From Thalassovita litoralis (lineage in GTDB: Bacteria; Pseudomonadota; Alphaproteobacteria; Rhodobacterales; Rhodobacteraceae): a stretch of 34,590 nucleotides of DNA. The notes under the pieces are model-generated. The model made no database searches. It was not told the origin of the DNA and saw only the letters and a program-made list of their open reading frames with translations. Shown one piece after another: positions 16,706 through 25,515 of the stretch; the first letter of the stretch is position 1, and each line of letters begins with the position of its first letter. The stretch lies in contig NZ_FXTO01000037.1 in assembly GCF_900182725.1 (NCBI RefSeq), positions 1-34,590 of the forward strand. The letters are read 5' to 3'. A program made the position numbers and the translations under genes.

Positions 16706-17695
16706 TTACCGGATGATGCCGATCTCTTTCGAGATTTGCTGAATCTGGGCGACGCTGTCGGCAACGAAGGCTTGGAAGGCTGCCCCTTGCAGATCAAGCG
16801 GGGCCAGACCGTTGTTTGCCATGATTTGTTGCCATTCTTCCGAAGCATAAAGCGCCCCAATCTTGGATACCCACGCGTCATAGGCTGCGTCGCTCATGCC
16901 GCCGGGGGCATAGAAACCGCGCCAATTCGCGCCGATTGCGTCGACGCCCTGTTCGCGCGCGGTCGGGAAACTGGCAAACGCACCGTCCAGACGTTCGGGG
17001 GACAGCACGGCGATAACCTTGATGTCGCCGCTATCGACGAACCCTTTGGCTTCGGAAATGTCCCCGGTAAAGGCCTGCACCGACCCGGCCAAAAGCTGGG
17101 TAACAGCCTCGCCGCCGCCGTCAAAGGCGATGTATTTGACGGTACGCACATCTTCGACGCCAAACGCATTGGCCGCGATCAGAACCTTCAGGTGATCCCA
17201 GCCGCCCACAGCCGACCCGCCCGCGACGGAAACCTTGGTCGGGTCGGTCTTGATCATGTTCAGAAGGGTTGGAAGATCCGAAATCGGGCTGTTTGCCGCC
17301 ACAGCAATCACGCCGTAATCCGCCCCGACAGACGACAGCCAGCGCACCTGATCCATCGTGTTGCCCGGATAAGCGCCCTGCGCCAGACGGGTCGCGGTGG
17401 CCGAGGATGCCGCCACGATCAGATCATTGTCATCGCTGCGCTTGTTGACGACCTCGGCAAACGCAACACCACCGCCGCCGCCCGCAAGATTGACCACCTG
17501 CATGGTTTTTTCCAGCAGGCCAAGGTCTTGCAAGGATTTGCCCACCTGACGACAGGTGAAATCCCAGCCGCCGCCGGGATTGGCCGGGGCGATACATTCA
17601 GGGGCTTCGGGGGTGAACCCGTCAGCGAATGCGCCAAGGGTGGTTGCGCCCAGCAGGGCGGCTGCAAGGGTGAGGCGGGTTGCCTTGATGAACAT
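16706..17695 (-). CDS. tctC: TTT transporter periplasmic binding protein, TctC family
   Basis: A 329-residue secreted binder. The signal peptide MFIKATRLTLAAALLGATTL is cleaved near AFA|DG. The mature part opens PECIAPANPGGGWDFTCR, the carboxylate-binding loop typical of TctC proper, and AGGGGGVAF forms the second loop. The start ATG at 17695 follows GGAGGAG; the longer reading from 17749 is rejected. It is first in the operon, divergent from tctD. It differs from the Bug protein at 10724-11674, whose loop is AFAAGGGADTQ, so the two TTT systems should bind different ligands. Confidence 0.92.
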   Translation of the reverse strand: MFIKATRLTLAAALLGATTLGAFADGFTPEAPECIAPANPGGGWDFTCRQVGKSLQDLGLLEKTMQVVNLAGGGGGVAFAEVVNKRSDDNDLIVAASSATATRLAQGAYPGNTMDQVRWLSSVGADYGVIAVAANSPISDLPTLLNMIKTDPTKVSVAGGSAVGGWDHLKVLIAANAFGVEDVRTVKYIAFDGGGEAVTQLLAGSVQAFTGDISEAKGFVDSGDIKVIAVLSPERLDGAFASFPTAREQGVDAIGANWRGFYAPGGMSDAAYDAWVSKIGALYASEEWQQIMANNGLAPLDLQGAAFQAFVADSVAQIQQISKEIGIIR

Positions 17696-17814
17696 GTGTA
17701 AACTCCTCCACATTATGTCATGCGGGCCATAGGGACGCCCGGTATCCAAAGCTTTCGCAGCGCAGCTTTGCTGTCTCCTCGCGAAAGGCTAAGAAGGGGG
17801 TGTAAGCGTCAAAG

Positions 17815-17832
17815 CTGTCACGAACCTGTCAC
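17815..17832 (+). promoter_or_regulatory. Direct repeats, candidate TctD binding site
   Basis: CTGTCAC occurs at 17815-17821 and again at 17826-17832, 11 bp apart, which is one helical turn. OmpR-family regulators such as TctD bind as head-to-tail dimers on such repeats. The site is 32 bp before the tctD start and in the tctC/tctD divergent region. Binding is inferred. Confidence 0.55.
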
Positions 17833-17863
17833 CAAGGTCGAAGCGCGCTTTTAAGGAGGAGCC

Positions 17864-18535
17864 ATGCGGATACTCATTGTCGAGGATGCGACAGACGTCG
17901 CCGAGGCAATCGCCATTCGTTTGGGAAAATCCGGCATGGCCTGTGATGTCGCGGATAGCTGCGACGCCGCCGAGGATTTTCTGGCCGTGCAGCGCTATGA
18001 CGCGATTGTGCTGGATATCAACCTGCCAGACCGCAATGGCACAGAGCTGCTTCAGGATATACGCGCCGCCGGGGATCGGACGCCGGTTCTGATGCTGACG
18101 GCGATGTTTTCCGTGGATGATCGGGTTTCGGCGCTTGATCTTGGGGCGGATGATTATCTGATTAAACCGTTTGACCAACGCGAACTTCAGGCCCGGTTGC
18201 GGGCTTTGGTGCGGCGCGAGGCAGAACAGAAATCCGACGTTCTGGTGCTTGGCCCGCTTTGTTTTTCCCCGGCGGCGCTTTCGGCAACGCTTGATGGAAC
18301 CCCCCTGAACCTGACCCGCCGCGAAGCGACATTGCTGGGCTTGTTGCTGCGCAATCAGAAAAATCCGCTTAGCAAATCACGCCTTTATGACGGTCTTTTC
18401 GCTTTCGACGATGCGGATGTGGGACTGAACGCGATCGAGCTGTATATCGCGCGGCTGCGCAAGAAACTTTCGGCGTCGACGGTCGTGATCGAAACCAAAC
18501 GGGGTGTCGGATACCGGATTTTCGACAATGGATAA
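17864..18535 (+). CDS. tctD: Two-component response regulator, OmpR/TctD family
   Basis: A 223-residue regulator. The receiver domain (1-115) has acidic E7/D8, phospho-acceptor D51 (VLDINLPD), T79 and K101 (LIKPFD). The OmpR-type winged helix (about 128-221) ends ETKRGVGYRIF. The start ATG follows AAGGAGGAG. It is divergent from tctCBA and overlaps the kinase gene by 8 bases, the classical tctDE arrangement for control of tricarboxylate uptake. Confidence 0.93.
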   Translation: MRILIVEDATDVAEAIAIRLGKSGMACDVADSCDAAEDFLAVQRYDAIVLDINLPDRNGTELLQDIRAAGDRTPVLMLTAMFSVDDRVSALDLGADDYLIKPFDQRELQARLRALVRREAEQKSDVLVLGPLCFSPAALSATLDGTPLNLTRREATLLGLLLRNQKNPLSKSRLYDGLFAFDDADVGLNAIELYIARLRKKLSASTVVIETKRGVGYRIFDNG

Positions 18536-19946
18536 GCTGCTGGGAAATGGCATGGCCGGGGATTTGGCTGGCAAACGCTCTTTGTTGACGCGGGTGATGG
18601 GCGGGGTGCTGTCGCTTTTGGCGATGGGCGGGATTGTGATCACGATTGCGGCTTTTGCTTATGGCCGAAACGCAGCGCGGCAGTCTTTTGACCGTATCCT
18701 GTTGGGGGCGGCCAATGACATTTCGGAAAGCATCACCATCCTTGAGGGCGCACCCATCGCGGATATTCCGGTGTCCGCTTTTGGGTTGCTGGGATTGGCA
18801 CAGGATGACCGGATTTATTATTCCGTACAGGGCGCCGATGGCACCGTCCTGACAGGATACGACGGCACCATAGAAAAGGGCGCATTGCGCGGCAATCTGA
18901 CAGAGCCGACATTTTATGACGGCAAGATGCAAAAAGAACCGGCCCGGTTTGTCACCGTGGCGCGGCTGTTTTCCGAACGGAATTTTTCCGGGGCGGTCTA
19001 TGTAACGGTTGGGCATACGATCCGGGCGCGGAATGCGATGGCGCTGGAATTGACCAAAGGGGCCGTAGTTGTCACCGGGATCGGCGGGCTGGCGCTGTTG
19101 CTGGGGGCGTTTTGGGTGATCCGGTCCTCTATGAAACCGTTGGAAACCCTGACCCGTGATCTTTCAGAGCGTGATCCCTATGACCTGACCCCTATGTCTG
19201 CCGAAGGTCCGGCAGAAGTGGCCGTGATGGTTCATGCCCTGAACCGTTTCATGCACCGTCTGGATCGTCAGGTCGAAGCGATGAAACATCTTATTTCGGA
19301 TACGGCCCATCAATTACGCACCCCGGTTGCCGCGATCCGCGCACAGGCGGAACTGGCCATTGAAGACGACGCTGCCCGCCGCCTTCAGCGATTGGAACGG
19401 CTGGCAAAGCGCACGCGGTCTTTGGGGACATTGCTGGATCAGATGCTATCGCGGGCCTTGGTCATGCACCGCACGGATAATGCCCCGCCTGTCTTGATTG
19501 ATCTGCGTGACATCGCCCTGCATATTTTCGAGCAAAACGATCATGAACTTCTGTCACCAGAAACCGAGGTAAACCTGTCGATCGGGGATTTGGCCGTCCC
19601 CGTGCTGGCCGATGAAATTTCGCTTGTGGAAGCCGTTAAAAACATGCTGGCCAATGCGATCCGGCACGGGGTTTCGCCTGTGGTGCTGGGGGTGTCGCAG
19701 GATCAGGGGCATGGCATGATCTGGGTACAGGATCAGGGCAACGGCCCCCCGCCAGAGGTGATGAACACCATCGGCCAGCGGTTTGAACGCTCTGCCGCGT
19801 CCAAGGGGGACAGCGCCGGTTTGGGGCTGTCGATTGTCTATGCCGTGGCGAATGCGTTTGCGGGCAAGGTGCTGATGCAACAGGCGGATACGGGGTTTCG
19901 TGTGACTCTGATGCTGCCCCTGCAACAAAAGGGGACGGGCCTATGA
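18528..19946 (+). CDS. tctE: Sensor histidine kinase, TctE family
   Basis: A 472-residue kinase. It has a TM segment at about 22-46, a periplasmic sensor of about 130 residues, a second TM (GAVVVTGIGGLALLLGAFWVI), a HAMP-like linker, then H-box SDTAHQLRTP with phospho-acceptor H261. It continues with N-box LANAIRHG, G1 DQGNGPP and G2 GLGLSIV. The start is the ATG at 18528, which overlaps the tctD stop; the GTG at 18504 lies deeper in tctD. Its stop overlaps the start of a periplasmic binding-protein gene (ATGA), suggesting that the bound protein is presented to its sensor domain. Confidence 0.92.
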   Translation: MDKLLGNGMAGDLAGKRSLLTRVMGGVLSLLAMGGIVITIAAFAYGRNAARQSFDRILLGAANDISESITILEGAPIADIPVSAFGLLGLAQDDRIYYSVQGADGTVLTGYDGTIEKGALRGNLTEPTFYDGKMQKEPARFVTVARLFSERNFSGAVYVTVGHTIRARNAMALELTKGAVVVTGIGGLALLLGAFWVIRSSMKPLETLTRDLSERDPYDLTPMSAEGPAEVAVMVHALNRFMHRLDRQVEAMKHLISDTAHQLRTPVAAIRAQAELAIEDDAARRLQRLERLAKRTRSLGTLLDQMLSRALVMHRTDNAPPVLIDLRDIALHIFEQNDHELLSPETEVNLSIGDLAVPVLADEISLVEAVKNMLANAIRHGVSPVVLGVSQDQGHGMIWVQDQGNGPPPEVMNTIGQRFERSAASKGDSAGLGLSIVYAVANAFAGKVLMQQADTGFRVTLMLPLQQKGTGL

Positions 19947-21004
19947 CAGGGATCGCCTTGGTGCGGTGGGGGCTGGTGCTCCTTTTGGCGAATGCCGTGG
20001 TGTCGCCCGCTATTGCACAAGAAATCGTAACGAAATTCACGACCCCCAGCAGCGTAGCGGACACCCGTTTGGTGATCCGTTCGACGACGGATACCGTGAT
20101 CTTTACCCCGCTTCTGAAGGCGTTCGTGGCCAGATACCCGAATGTTGAATTGCAGTACGAACAGTGGGGATCGAATGATCTGTATAACGACAGCCGCCGC
20201 GTTTGCGACGGTCAGGGCGCGTCTGCGGATGTTGTGATTTCCTCGGGGGTTCATCAGATGGTGGATCTGGTCAATCGCGCCTGTGCGAACGCGTATCGGT
20301 CTGCCCTTACGGCGCAATTGCCAGCCCAGCGGATGTGGCGCGATGAACTGTGGGGGATCACCCGCGAAGCGGCTGTAATCATTTATAACAAAAGTCTGGT
20401 CTTTGCCGACGATGTGCCGCTCACTCGGTTTGCCCTGCTTGACCTGATGCGCCGGTCCCCTGACGATTACCGGGGAAAGATCGCAACATACGACATCGAA
20501 GCCTCGGGGCTTGGGTTTTTGTTTGCGTTCATGGACAGCCAGCAGGCCACCACCTTTGGCGGCTTGCTTGAAGCGTTTGCACGGGTTGATGCCGTTGCGA
20601 CGTGTTGTTCGGCTGAAATTATCGCCAGTGTGGAAAGTGGCCGCTATAAGATCGCTTATAATGTGCTTGGGTCATATGTCAGCACAGTGCCGCACGCGAA
20701 TATTGGCGTTATCCATCCCCAAGACTATACAATGTTTTTGTCCCGCGCCCTGATGATCCCGAAAGCAGCGCCCCAAAAAGAAACAGCCGCCGCATTTCTG
20801 GATTTCCTTTTGTCCGCAGAAGGCCGCGCCTTGCTGGCGGGGGCCGAATTGATCCAGCAAAGCGACAATGACGAAACTGCCCGGTCAAACAGCACCGACC
20901 GTTATATTCCGATTGATCCGACCCTATTGGTTGCGATGGATCATCACAGACGAAACCGTTTTTTCGCGGAATGGCGTGACAGTTTCAGTATCCAAACGCG
21001 TTGA
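19943..21004 (+). CDS. Periplasmic binding protein coupled to TctE (AfuA/PgtC-like)
   Basis: A 353-residue secreted protein. The signal peptide (GLVLLLANAVVSPAIAQ) is cleaved near AIA|QEI. The mature fold is of the iron/anion-binder type: LVIRSTTDTVIFTPLLKAF opening, SADVVISSG, and a C-terminal EGRALLAGAELI. No transporter genes follow. It is translationally coupled to tctE instead, so it is probably a sensing accessory, as PgtC is thought to be in phosphoglycerate regulation. The alternative is an orphan binder feeding a transporter elsewhere. It contains the paired cysteines CCSAE, unusual for a periplasmic lobe. Confidence 0.85.
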   Translation: MTGIALVRWGLVLLLANAVVSPAIAQEIVTKFTTPSSVADTRLVIRSTTDTVIFTPLLKAFVARYPNVELQYEQWGSNDLYNDSRRVCDGQGASADVVISSGVHQMVDLVNRACANAYRSALTAQLPAQRMWRDELWGITREAAVIIYNKSLVFADDVPLTRFALLDLMRRSPDDYRGKIATYDIEASGLGFLFAFMDSQQATTFGGLLEAFARVDAVATCCSAEIIASVESGRYKIAYNVLGSYVSTVPHANIGVIHPQDYTMFLSRALMIPKAAPQKETAAAFLDFLLSAEGRALLAGAELIQQSDNDETARSNSTDRYIPIDPTLLVAMDHHRRNRFFAEWRDSFSIQTR

Positions 21005-21044
21005 TCGTTCATTGCCGGAATAAGGCCCAACGGGACACCCACGC

Positions 21045-21656
21045 TCAGGACAGGCCGATCCAGACGCCAGATGTGGCGACAAGGCAGGCCAGACACCGAT
21101 TGACAACCCCCAGATGCCTGCCCTGCATCAACAAAGGCCGAAGCCACCCGGCCAGCACAATAACCGTCAGGAACGCAGCGGCGAGCGCGGAAAATGTTGC
21201 AGCCATCACAGTGGCAAGCGCCGGGGCATCGACCGCGCTAAGATCAATCAGCGCGGGCAGCAAAACCAGATACAACAACAGCGTTTGCGGGGACATGACG
21301 CATGTCAGCAAACCGGCTGCAACATCGCCGACACGGCCTGTCTGCACGGGATCATTGCTTTCGTCTGGCTGCATCCCTTTGTTGTAGATGCACCATGACA
21401 GCCACAGGATATAGGCAATCGCTATGGCCTGACTGAAATTGAAAAACATCGGTCGCGCCTCCAGCCATGTTCCCAGACCGAACACCACCAGAAAGATCAC
21501 GATGACATCGCCCAACGCGATTCCAAGACCGAAAAAAATCGCCCCCGATGTATCACCAGCCAAGGTTCTGGCCATCATGATGGTGTTCAACGGGCCGGGA
21601 ACCAGCGTCAGGGTGAAAAGCATAAAAAAATAGGCAAAAATATCTGAAAGATGCAC
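21045..21656 (-). CDS. LysE/RhtB-family amino-acid exporter
   Basis: A 203-residue membrane protein. TLVPGPLNTIMMART is the hallmark N-terminal motif, followed by GLGIALGDVIVIFLVVFG and about six hydrophobic segments. I choose the GTG at 21656 because AAGGAA lies 7 bases before it and it puts the PGP motif at the usual distance. The ATG at 21689 would add 11 polar residues with no ribosome-binding site. It is divergent from the giant LuxR-type regulator. The substrate is unknown; the family exports amino acids, homoserine lactones or threonine. Confidence 0.87.
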   Translation of the reverse strand: MHLSDIFAYFFMLFTLTLVPGPLNTIMMARTLAGDTSGAIFFGLGIALGDVIVIFLVVFGLGTWLEARPMFFNFSQAIAIAYILWLSWCIYNKGMQPDESNDPVQTGRVGDVAAGLLTCVMSPQTLLLYLVLLPALIDLSAVDAPALATVMAATFSALAAAFLTVIVLAGWLRPLLMQGRHLGVVNRCLACLVATSGVWIGLS

Positions 21657-21777
21657 TTTTAGTTTCCTTGCGTCTGCCAGCGTGCGCATAATCGTGTGGA
21701 CGCTTTTATTGTCAGGCTTAAAAAGTGTATCTTTGCGCCGGTATTTTAGGCATCGGGCATATGTTTGGTTTTTGCCC

Positions 21778-21793
21778 TACTGCATTTGCAGTA
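21778..21793. promoter_or_regulatory. Perfect inverted repeat in lysE/regulator divergent region
   Basis: TACTGCA-TT-TGCAGTA is a perfect 16-bp inverted repeat. It lies 122 bp before the lysE GTG and 74 bp before the regulator start. LuxR-type HTH proteins often bind such dyads, so it is a candidate autoregulatory site. Confidence 0.5.
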
Positions 21794-21866
21794 TGTTGAT
21801 TCAATAGCCTTGGCAGAAGCAAACTGAATGGATGTATCCGCAGGATGAATAGGCCGGGGTTACAGC

Positions 21867-24800
21867 GTGAAGAATTTATATTTTTGCTTTATTTTCAGTA
21901 ATCTAATCCAAGGAAATGCCAGCATTCAACGGCTGGCAGAACAACATGGCGGACAGGTCGTACAGCAAGGCGACACACACCTGATATGCCGGTTCAGACT
22001 GGTGCAGGATGGGCTGCGCTGCATTTCCGCGATACGGGAAAGCGCACTGACCGATGCCAAAAGCCAGCTTTCCGTTGGAATCAGCAAACTGGGCGAACAG
22101 GCCGCCCACGCCATCGCCCGACACCACCCTGACGGTATTGGGCTGGATGGCACGGTCTTTCCTGATCTGGATAGCCAAAGTGCCGCGCGTTTCGTCCCCA
22201 TCCGTCCGGCCCCCGAAAATCTCCCTGAAGCTGCGCTTTGGTGGCAGGATCGGCCGGAACCAACCGCCCCGCTGTCCGTCCTGACAGAGCGGGAACATGC
22301 CGTGGCCACCCTTTACGCCCAAGGGCATACCTATCAGGAAATCGCGCAAACCTTATCACGGGCACCAGCGACGATCCGCACACATCTTGCGGCGATATAC
22401 CGAAAACTGAACGTCAGCAGCAAAGTCGAATTGCTGCATCTGTTCCACGGGACGTCCCAGACATCTGCCACAGCCCACCCCGCACAGGAACCCGGTCCCG
22501 CTGCGCCCTTGTCCGAGCGCCGATTGCTCACCTTTGTGGTGATAGAAATCGCCGTTTCTGTACCGGGCGGCGGCACTGTCGACATTGAAACGCAGCTGAC
22601 AGTTGTCGATCGGATTTCCCAATGTCTTGCGCCGGAACTGGCCCGGCTTGATGGGGTATGGGGTCATCAGTTCGGGCAAAGATTACTCGCCTGTTTTGGC
22701 TGGCCCGATGCCGATGAAGATGATGCGCTGACAGCGGCCAGTTTTGCGTTGCGCGCCCAAGTCCTGATCGCAGCCGCAACTCTGCCCGCATCCGTGACGG
22801 TGCAATGTGGTATCGGATTGGCCAGCGGTATCTGTGTTCTTCGGGATGTCACACAGGGCAACGGGTTGGCAAAGGCATTCTTCGGCCAGAACCTGATGGC
22901 AGCCGAACGATGCGCCCAACACGCAGGGCCGGGCCGGATCTTGGCGGACGCCACAATGGCAAGGGCGTTGACCGGATTTTTCAACCTGTCGCCCGATCAC
23001 GGACCGGGGGGCTGTATGGAAATTACCGGGCAAGTATCTGCGCCGGTGCGTTATATTTCCCGAATACATCCAGCGCACGGACCCCTTGTGGGTCGCGCCG
23101 ATGAATTGGCGCTGTTGACAAACCGATGGTCCCGCGCCCGCCAACGGACCTGTCAGGCCATTCTTCTGACCGGGGATGCCGGGATCGGCAAATCCCGGCT
23201 GGCCCATGCCATCGCCCAAAAAGCCCTTGAAACCAACGCCACGATCATCGCGTTTCAATCTGCACCGCAGTATCAGAATACGCCACTTTGGCCTTTTGCG
23301 CGTTGGCTTGCCGCGCAAGCGTTACCTGATGGGGATCAGGCGAACCAGTTGGCGCAGTTGTATCGGTATCTTGCACAGTTTGGCGAAACCCTTGGTCAAA
23401 GCACCCCGTTTTTCGCATTGATGTTGGGTATTGGCCCGGCGGACCACGACACATTCGCCACCCTGTCGCCAAAGCAACGGCGCGAAGGGATGCTGGACGC
23501 GGTGGTGCAGCTTATCTTGGCAATGGGCAAATCCACGCCGCTTTTCCTGTTATTTGAAGACCTTCATTGGGCGGATTCTTCGTCGAGAGAGGTTCTTGCG
23601 CGCCTTGCGGCCTCTCGCAGTGGGCTTTCGATCATGATCGTGGCGACCGCGCGGAACGAAGGGCTGGACGGGGACTGGAAATCATCGTTCGACCAGCTTG
23701 GCCTAAGCGGGCTGGATCAACGCAGCGCCATGATTTTGGCCCGCCGCGTGGCCCCCATCCAGAATGCGCATCTTTTGGATACGCTGGTGGCGCAGGCCGG
23801 TGGTGTTCCGTTGTTCATCGAAGAACTAAGTCGATCTTTGGCCACCACACCGCATGACCCCCTGGAAAACCGTATCGCATCAGAGGTCCCGGATACATTG
23901 ACCGCCCTTCTGGCGGCCCGGTTCGATGGTTTGGCCCTGAATGCGGCGATCCTGCATCACGCGGCCTGCATTGGACGCGACTTCCATCGGGACTTGTTGA
24001 TCGCCGTCACGGATCATCCCGCCAAAGAGGTAGATGCAATGATTGCCAGCCTGATCGAGGCGGGCTTGGTCGATCAACACGGTTCAGCATCGCAGGCTGT
24101 TTTCATCTTTCGCCATGCGCTGTTTCGGGATGCCATTTATGGCCGGATCTTGCGCAGCGAACGGCAGGCAATGCACGCCCGCATCGCAGAGGTGATCAAC
24201 CAGCAATATCCTGAACTGGCGGCACGTCATCCCGAGCTTGTGGGCTATCATCTGCTGCAAGGCGGCGATCCCGTCACGTCTGCGCCGCTTTTGATTGCGG
24301 CAGCGCGCGCGGCAATGGCAAAGGCCTCATATCCCGAAGCTTCGGCCCTGATCGAATGCGGGCTGGACGCGTTGACCACCCAAGACGAAACCCCTGAACA
24401 ATTGGCACAAGGGATTGACCTGCGGTTTCTGGCCTATGCCGCGCGGGGGCTGCGCGGCAACCCGGATAAATTGCTGTCGCTGCTCAAGGATGCCGAAGTG
24501 CTTGCGCAACGCTTGGACGATCCGGTGCGGCTGTGCAAGGCGCTGTCCTCGCAGACTTACCTTATGGCGTCAGCGGGTCAGATACAGGCGGCAATCAAGG
24601 TTGGGAAACGCAATGTCGCCCAAATGCGGCTGGCGGTGGATCGGAATATGTTCGTGATGGGCAAGCTGATGCTCAGCCGGGCGCTATACGCCAGTGGACA
24701 GTACAACGAAACCGTTCTGCACAGCACACGGTCCCTGGCGTTGCTGGATCGGGATGTCACTGCGGACAATCGTGAGATCGGCCTGTTGAATCAGGTTTAC

Positions 24801-25445
24801 AATGCGTTCGGTTGGGCCATTCTGGGACATGCTGAAATGGGCGCCTTTACCGAGGCTGAGGCGCTGATTGACGAAGCAACCGGGTTATTGCCGCACCTGA
24901 CCGGCAACAGCGCACATGAACGGTTGTGGCTGGCTTTGGCCGTGGCGCGCAAATGTCTTTTGGCGGGGGATCACGCCGGGGCTGTGGGGATACTGGAACC
25001 AGAACTGGACCTGTGCGCCAACCATTACCCGGCCTATCTGCCGCGCATTTATTCAACGCTTGGGGCCAGCTATATCGCCAGCGGGCGGATCGAGCGCGGC
25101 CGGACCTTGCTGCAAGAAGCCGAAACCGAGGCATACGCGATCGGGTTCCGGTTCGGGTTGGCGCAGGTGTTAATCCTGTTGGGCAACGCGCTTTGGGTAT
25201 CAGGCGATACTGACGCGGCACTTGCGAAAATCGACGCGGGCGTGTCACTGGCGCAAGACATCGGAGAGCAGGGCAACGAAGCTTGGGGGCTGCTGGCTAA
25301 GGCCCGCATCGCACAAGATAACGGTGCGGCGCAACATGCGCAGGCGTTTCTGCTGCGTTCAGAACAGCTTGCGCAAACGCTGGACATCCGCCCGCTGCAA
25401 AACGCCTGTACCCGGTTTCGATCAGCGTCGGGGTTTGAGGGCTGA
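21867..25445 (+). CDS. Giant regulator: cyclase remnant, LuxR HTH, degenerate cyclase, STAND ATPase, TPR-like
   Basis: 1192 residues. About 1-112 resembles a shortened class III cyclase (LYFCFIFSN, EQHGGQVVQQGD). A complete LuxR-type HTH follows at 136-193 (LTEREHAVATLYAQGHTYQEIA). A second cyclase fold at 217-375 (RRLLTFVVIEIAVS, ACFGWPDADEDDA, AGPGRILAD) has E226 where the metal-binding Asp belongs and no GD at the second site, so it should be inactive. The ATPase has Walker A GDAGIGKS (436-443) and Walker B LLFEDLHWAD (561-570). Helical repeats from about 800 resemble TPRs. An HTH in the interior is unusual, as LuxR domains of STAND regulators are normally C-terminal. The start is the GTG at 21867 with a weak ribosome site; ATG 21916 is out of frame. 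Its target is unknown; the divergent lysE gene is the first candidate. Confidence 0.85.
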   Translation: MKNLYFCFIFSNLIQGNASIQRLAEQHGGQVVQQGDTHLICRFRLVQDGLRCISAIRESALTDAKSQLSVGISKLGEQAAHAIARHHPDGIGLDGTVFPDLDSQSAARFVPIRPAPENLPEAALWWQDRPEPTAPLSVLTEREHAVATLYAQGHTYQEIAQTLSRAPATIRTHLAAIYRKLNVSSKVELLHLFHGTSQTSATAHPAQEPGPAAPLSERRLLTFVVIEIAVSVPGGGTVDIETQLTVVDRISQCLAPELARLDGVWGHQFGQRLLACFGWPDADEDDALTAASFALRAQVLIAAATLPASVTVQCGIGLASGICVLRDVTQGNGLAKAFFGQNLMAAERCAQHAGPGRILADATMARALTGFFNLSPDHGPGGCMEITGQVSAPVRYISRIHPAHGPLVGRADELALLTNRWSRARQRTCQAILLTGDAGIGKSRLAHAIAQKALETNATIIAFQSAPQYQNTPLWPFARWLAAQALPDGDQANQLAQLYRYLAQFGETLGQSTPFFALMLGIGPADHDTFATLSPKQRREGMLDAVVQLILAMGKSTPLFLLFEDLHWADSSSREVLARLAASRSGLSIMIVATARNEGLDGDWKSSFDQLGLSGLDQRSAMILARRVAPIQNAHLLDTLVAQAGGVPLFIEELSRSLATTPHDPLENRIASEVPDTLTALLAARFDGLALNAAILHHAACIGRDFHRDLLIAVTDHPAKEVDAMIASLIEAGLVDQHGSASQAVFIFRHALFRDAIYGRILRSERQAMHARIAEVINQQYPELAARHPELVGYHLLQGGDPVTSAPLLIAAARAAMAKASYPEASALIECGLDALTTQDETPEQLAQGIDLRFLAYAARGLRGNPDKLLSLLKDAEVLAQRLDDPVRLCKALSSQTYLMASAGQIQAAIKVGKRNVAQMRLAVDRNMFVMGKLMLSRALYASGQYNETVLHSTRSLALLDRDVTADNREIGLLNQVYNAFGWAILGHAEMGAFTEAEALIDEATGLLPHLTGNSAHERLWLALAVARKCLLAGDHAGAVGILEPELDLCANHYPAYLPRIYSTLGASYIASGRIERGRTLLQEAETEAYAIGFRFGLAQVLILLGNALWVSGDTDAALAKIDAGVSLAQDIGEQGNEAWGLLAKARIAQDNGAAQHAQAFLLRSEQLAQTLDIRPLQNACTRFRSASGFEG

Positions 25446-25475
25446 ATCTGATGGCGCGGCTCCGCTGATCAGCCA

Positions 25476-25507
25476 TATCCCGCAATGGGAACCGCCATCG
25501 CGGGATA
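25476..25507. terminator. Hairpin between convergent genes
   Basis: TATCCCGC (25476-25483) pairs perfectly with GCGGGATA (25500-25507), with an inner ATGG/CCAT stem (25485-25488 / 25495-25498). It lies in the 70-base gap between the giant regulator and the convergent flavin-reductase gene. There is no T-tract. Confidence 0.5.
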
Positions 25508-25515
25508 GGGCCGAA

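Noticed and set aside
21916-21918. ATG with AAGGA upstream as the start of the giant regulator
   Set aside because: It is out of frame with the 1192-residue reading frame. The GTG at 21867 is in frame and retains the cyclase-like N-terminus.
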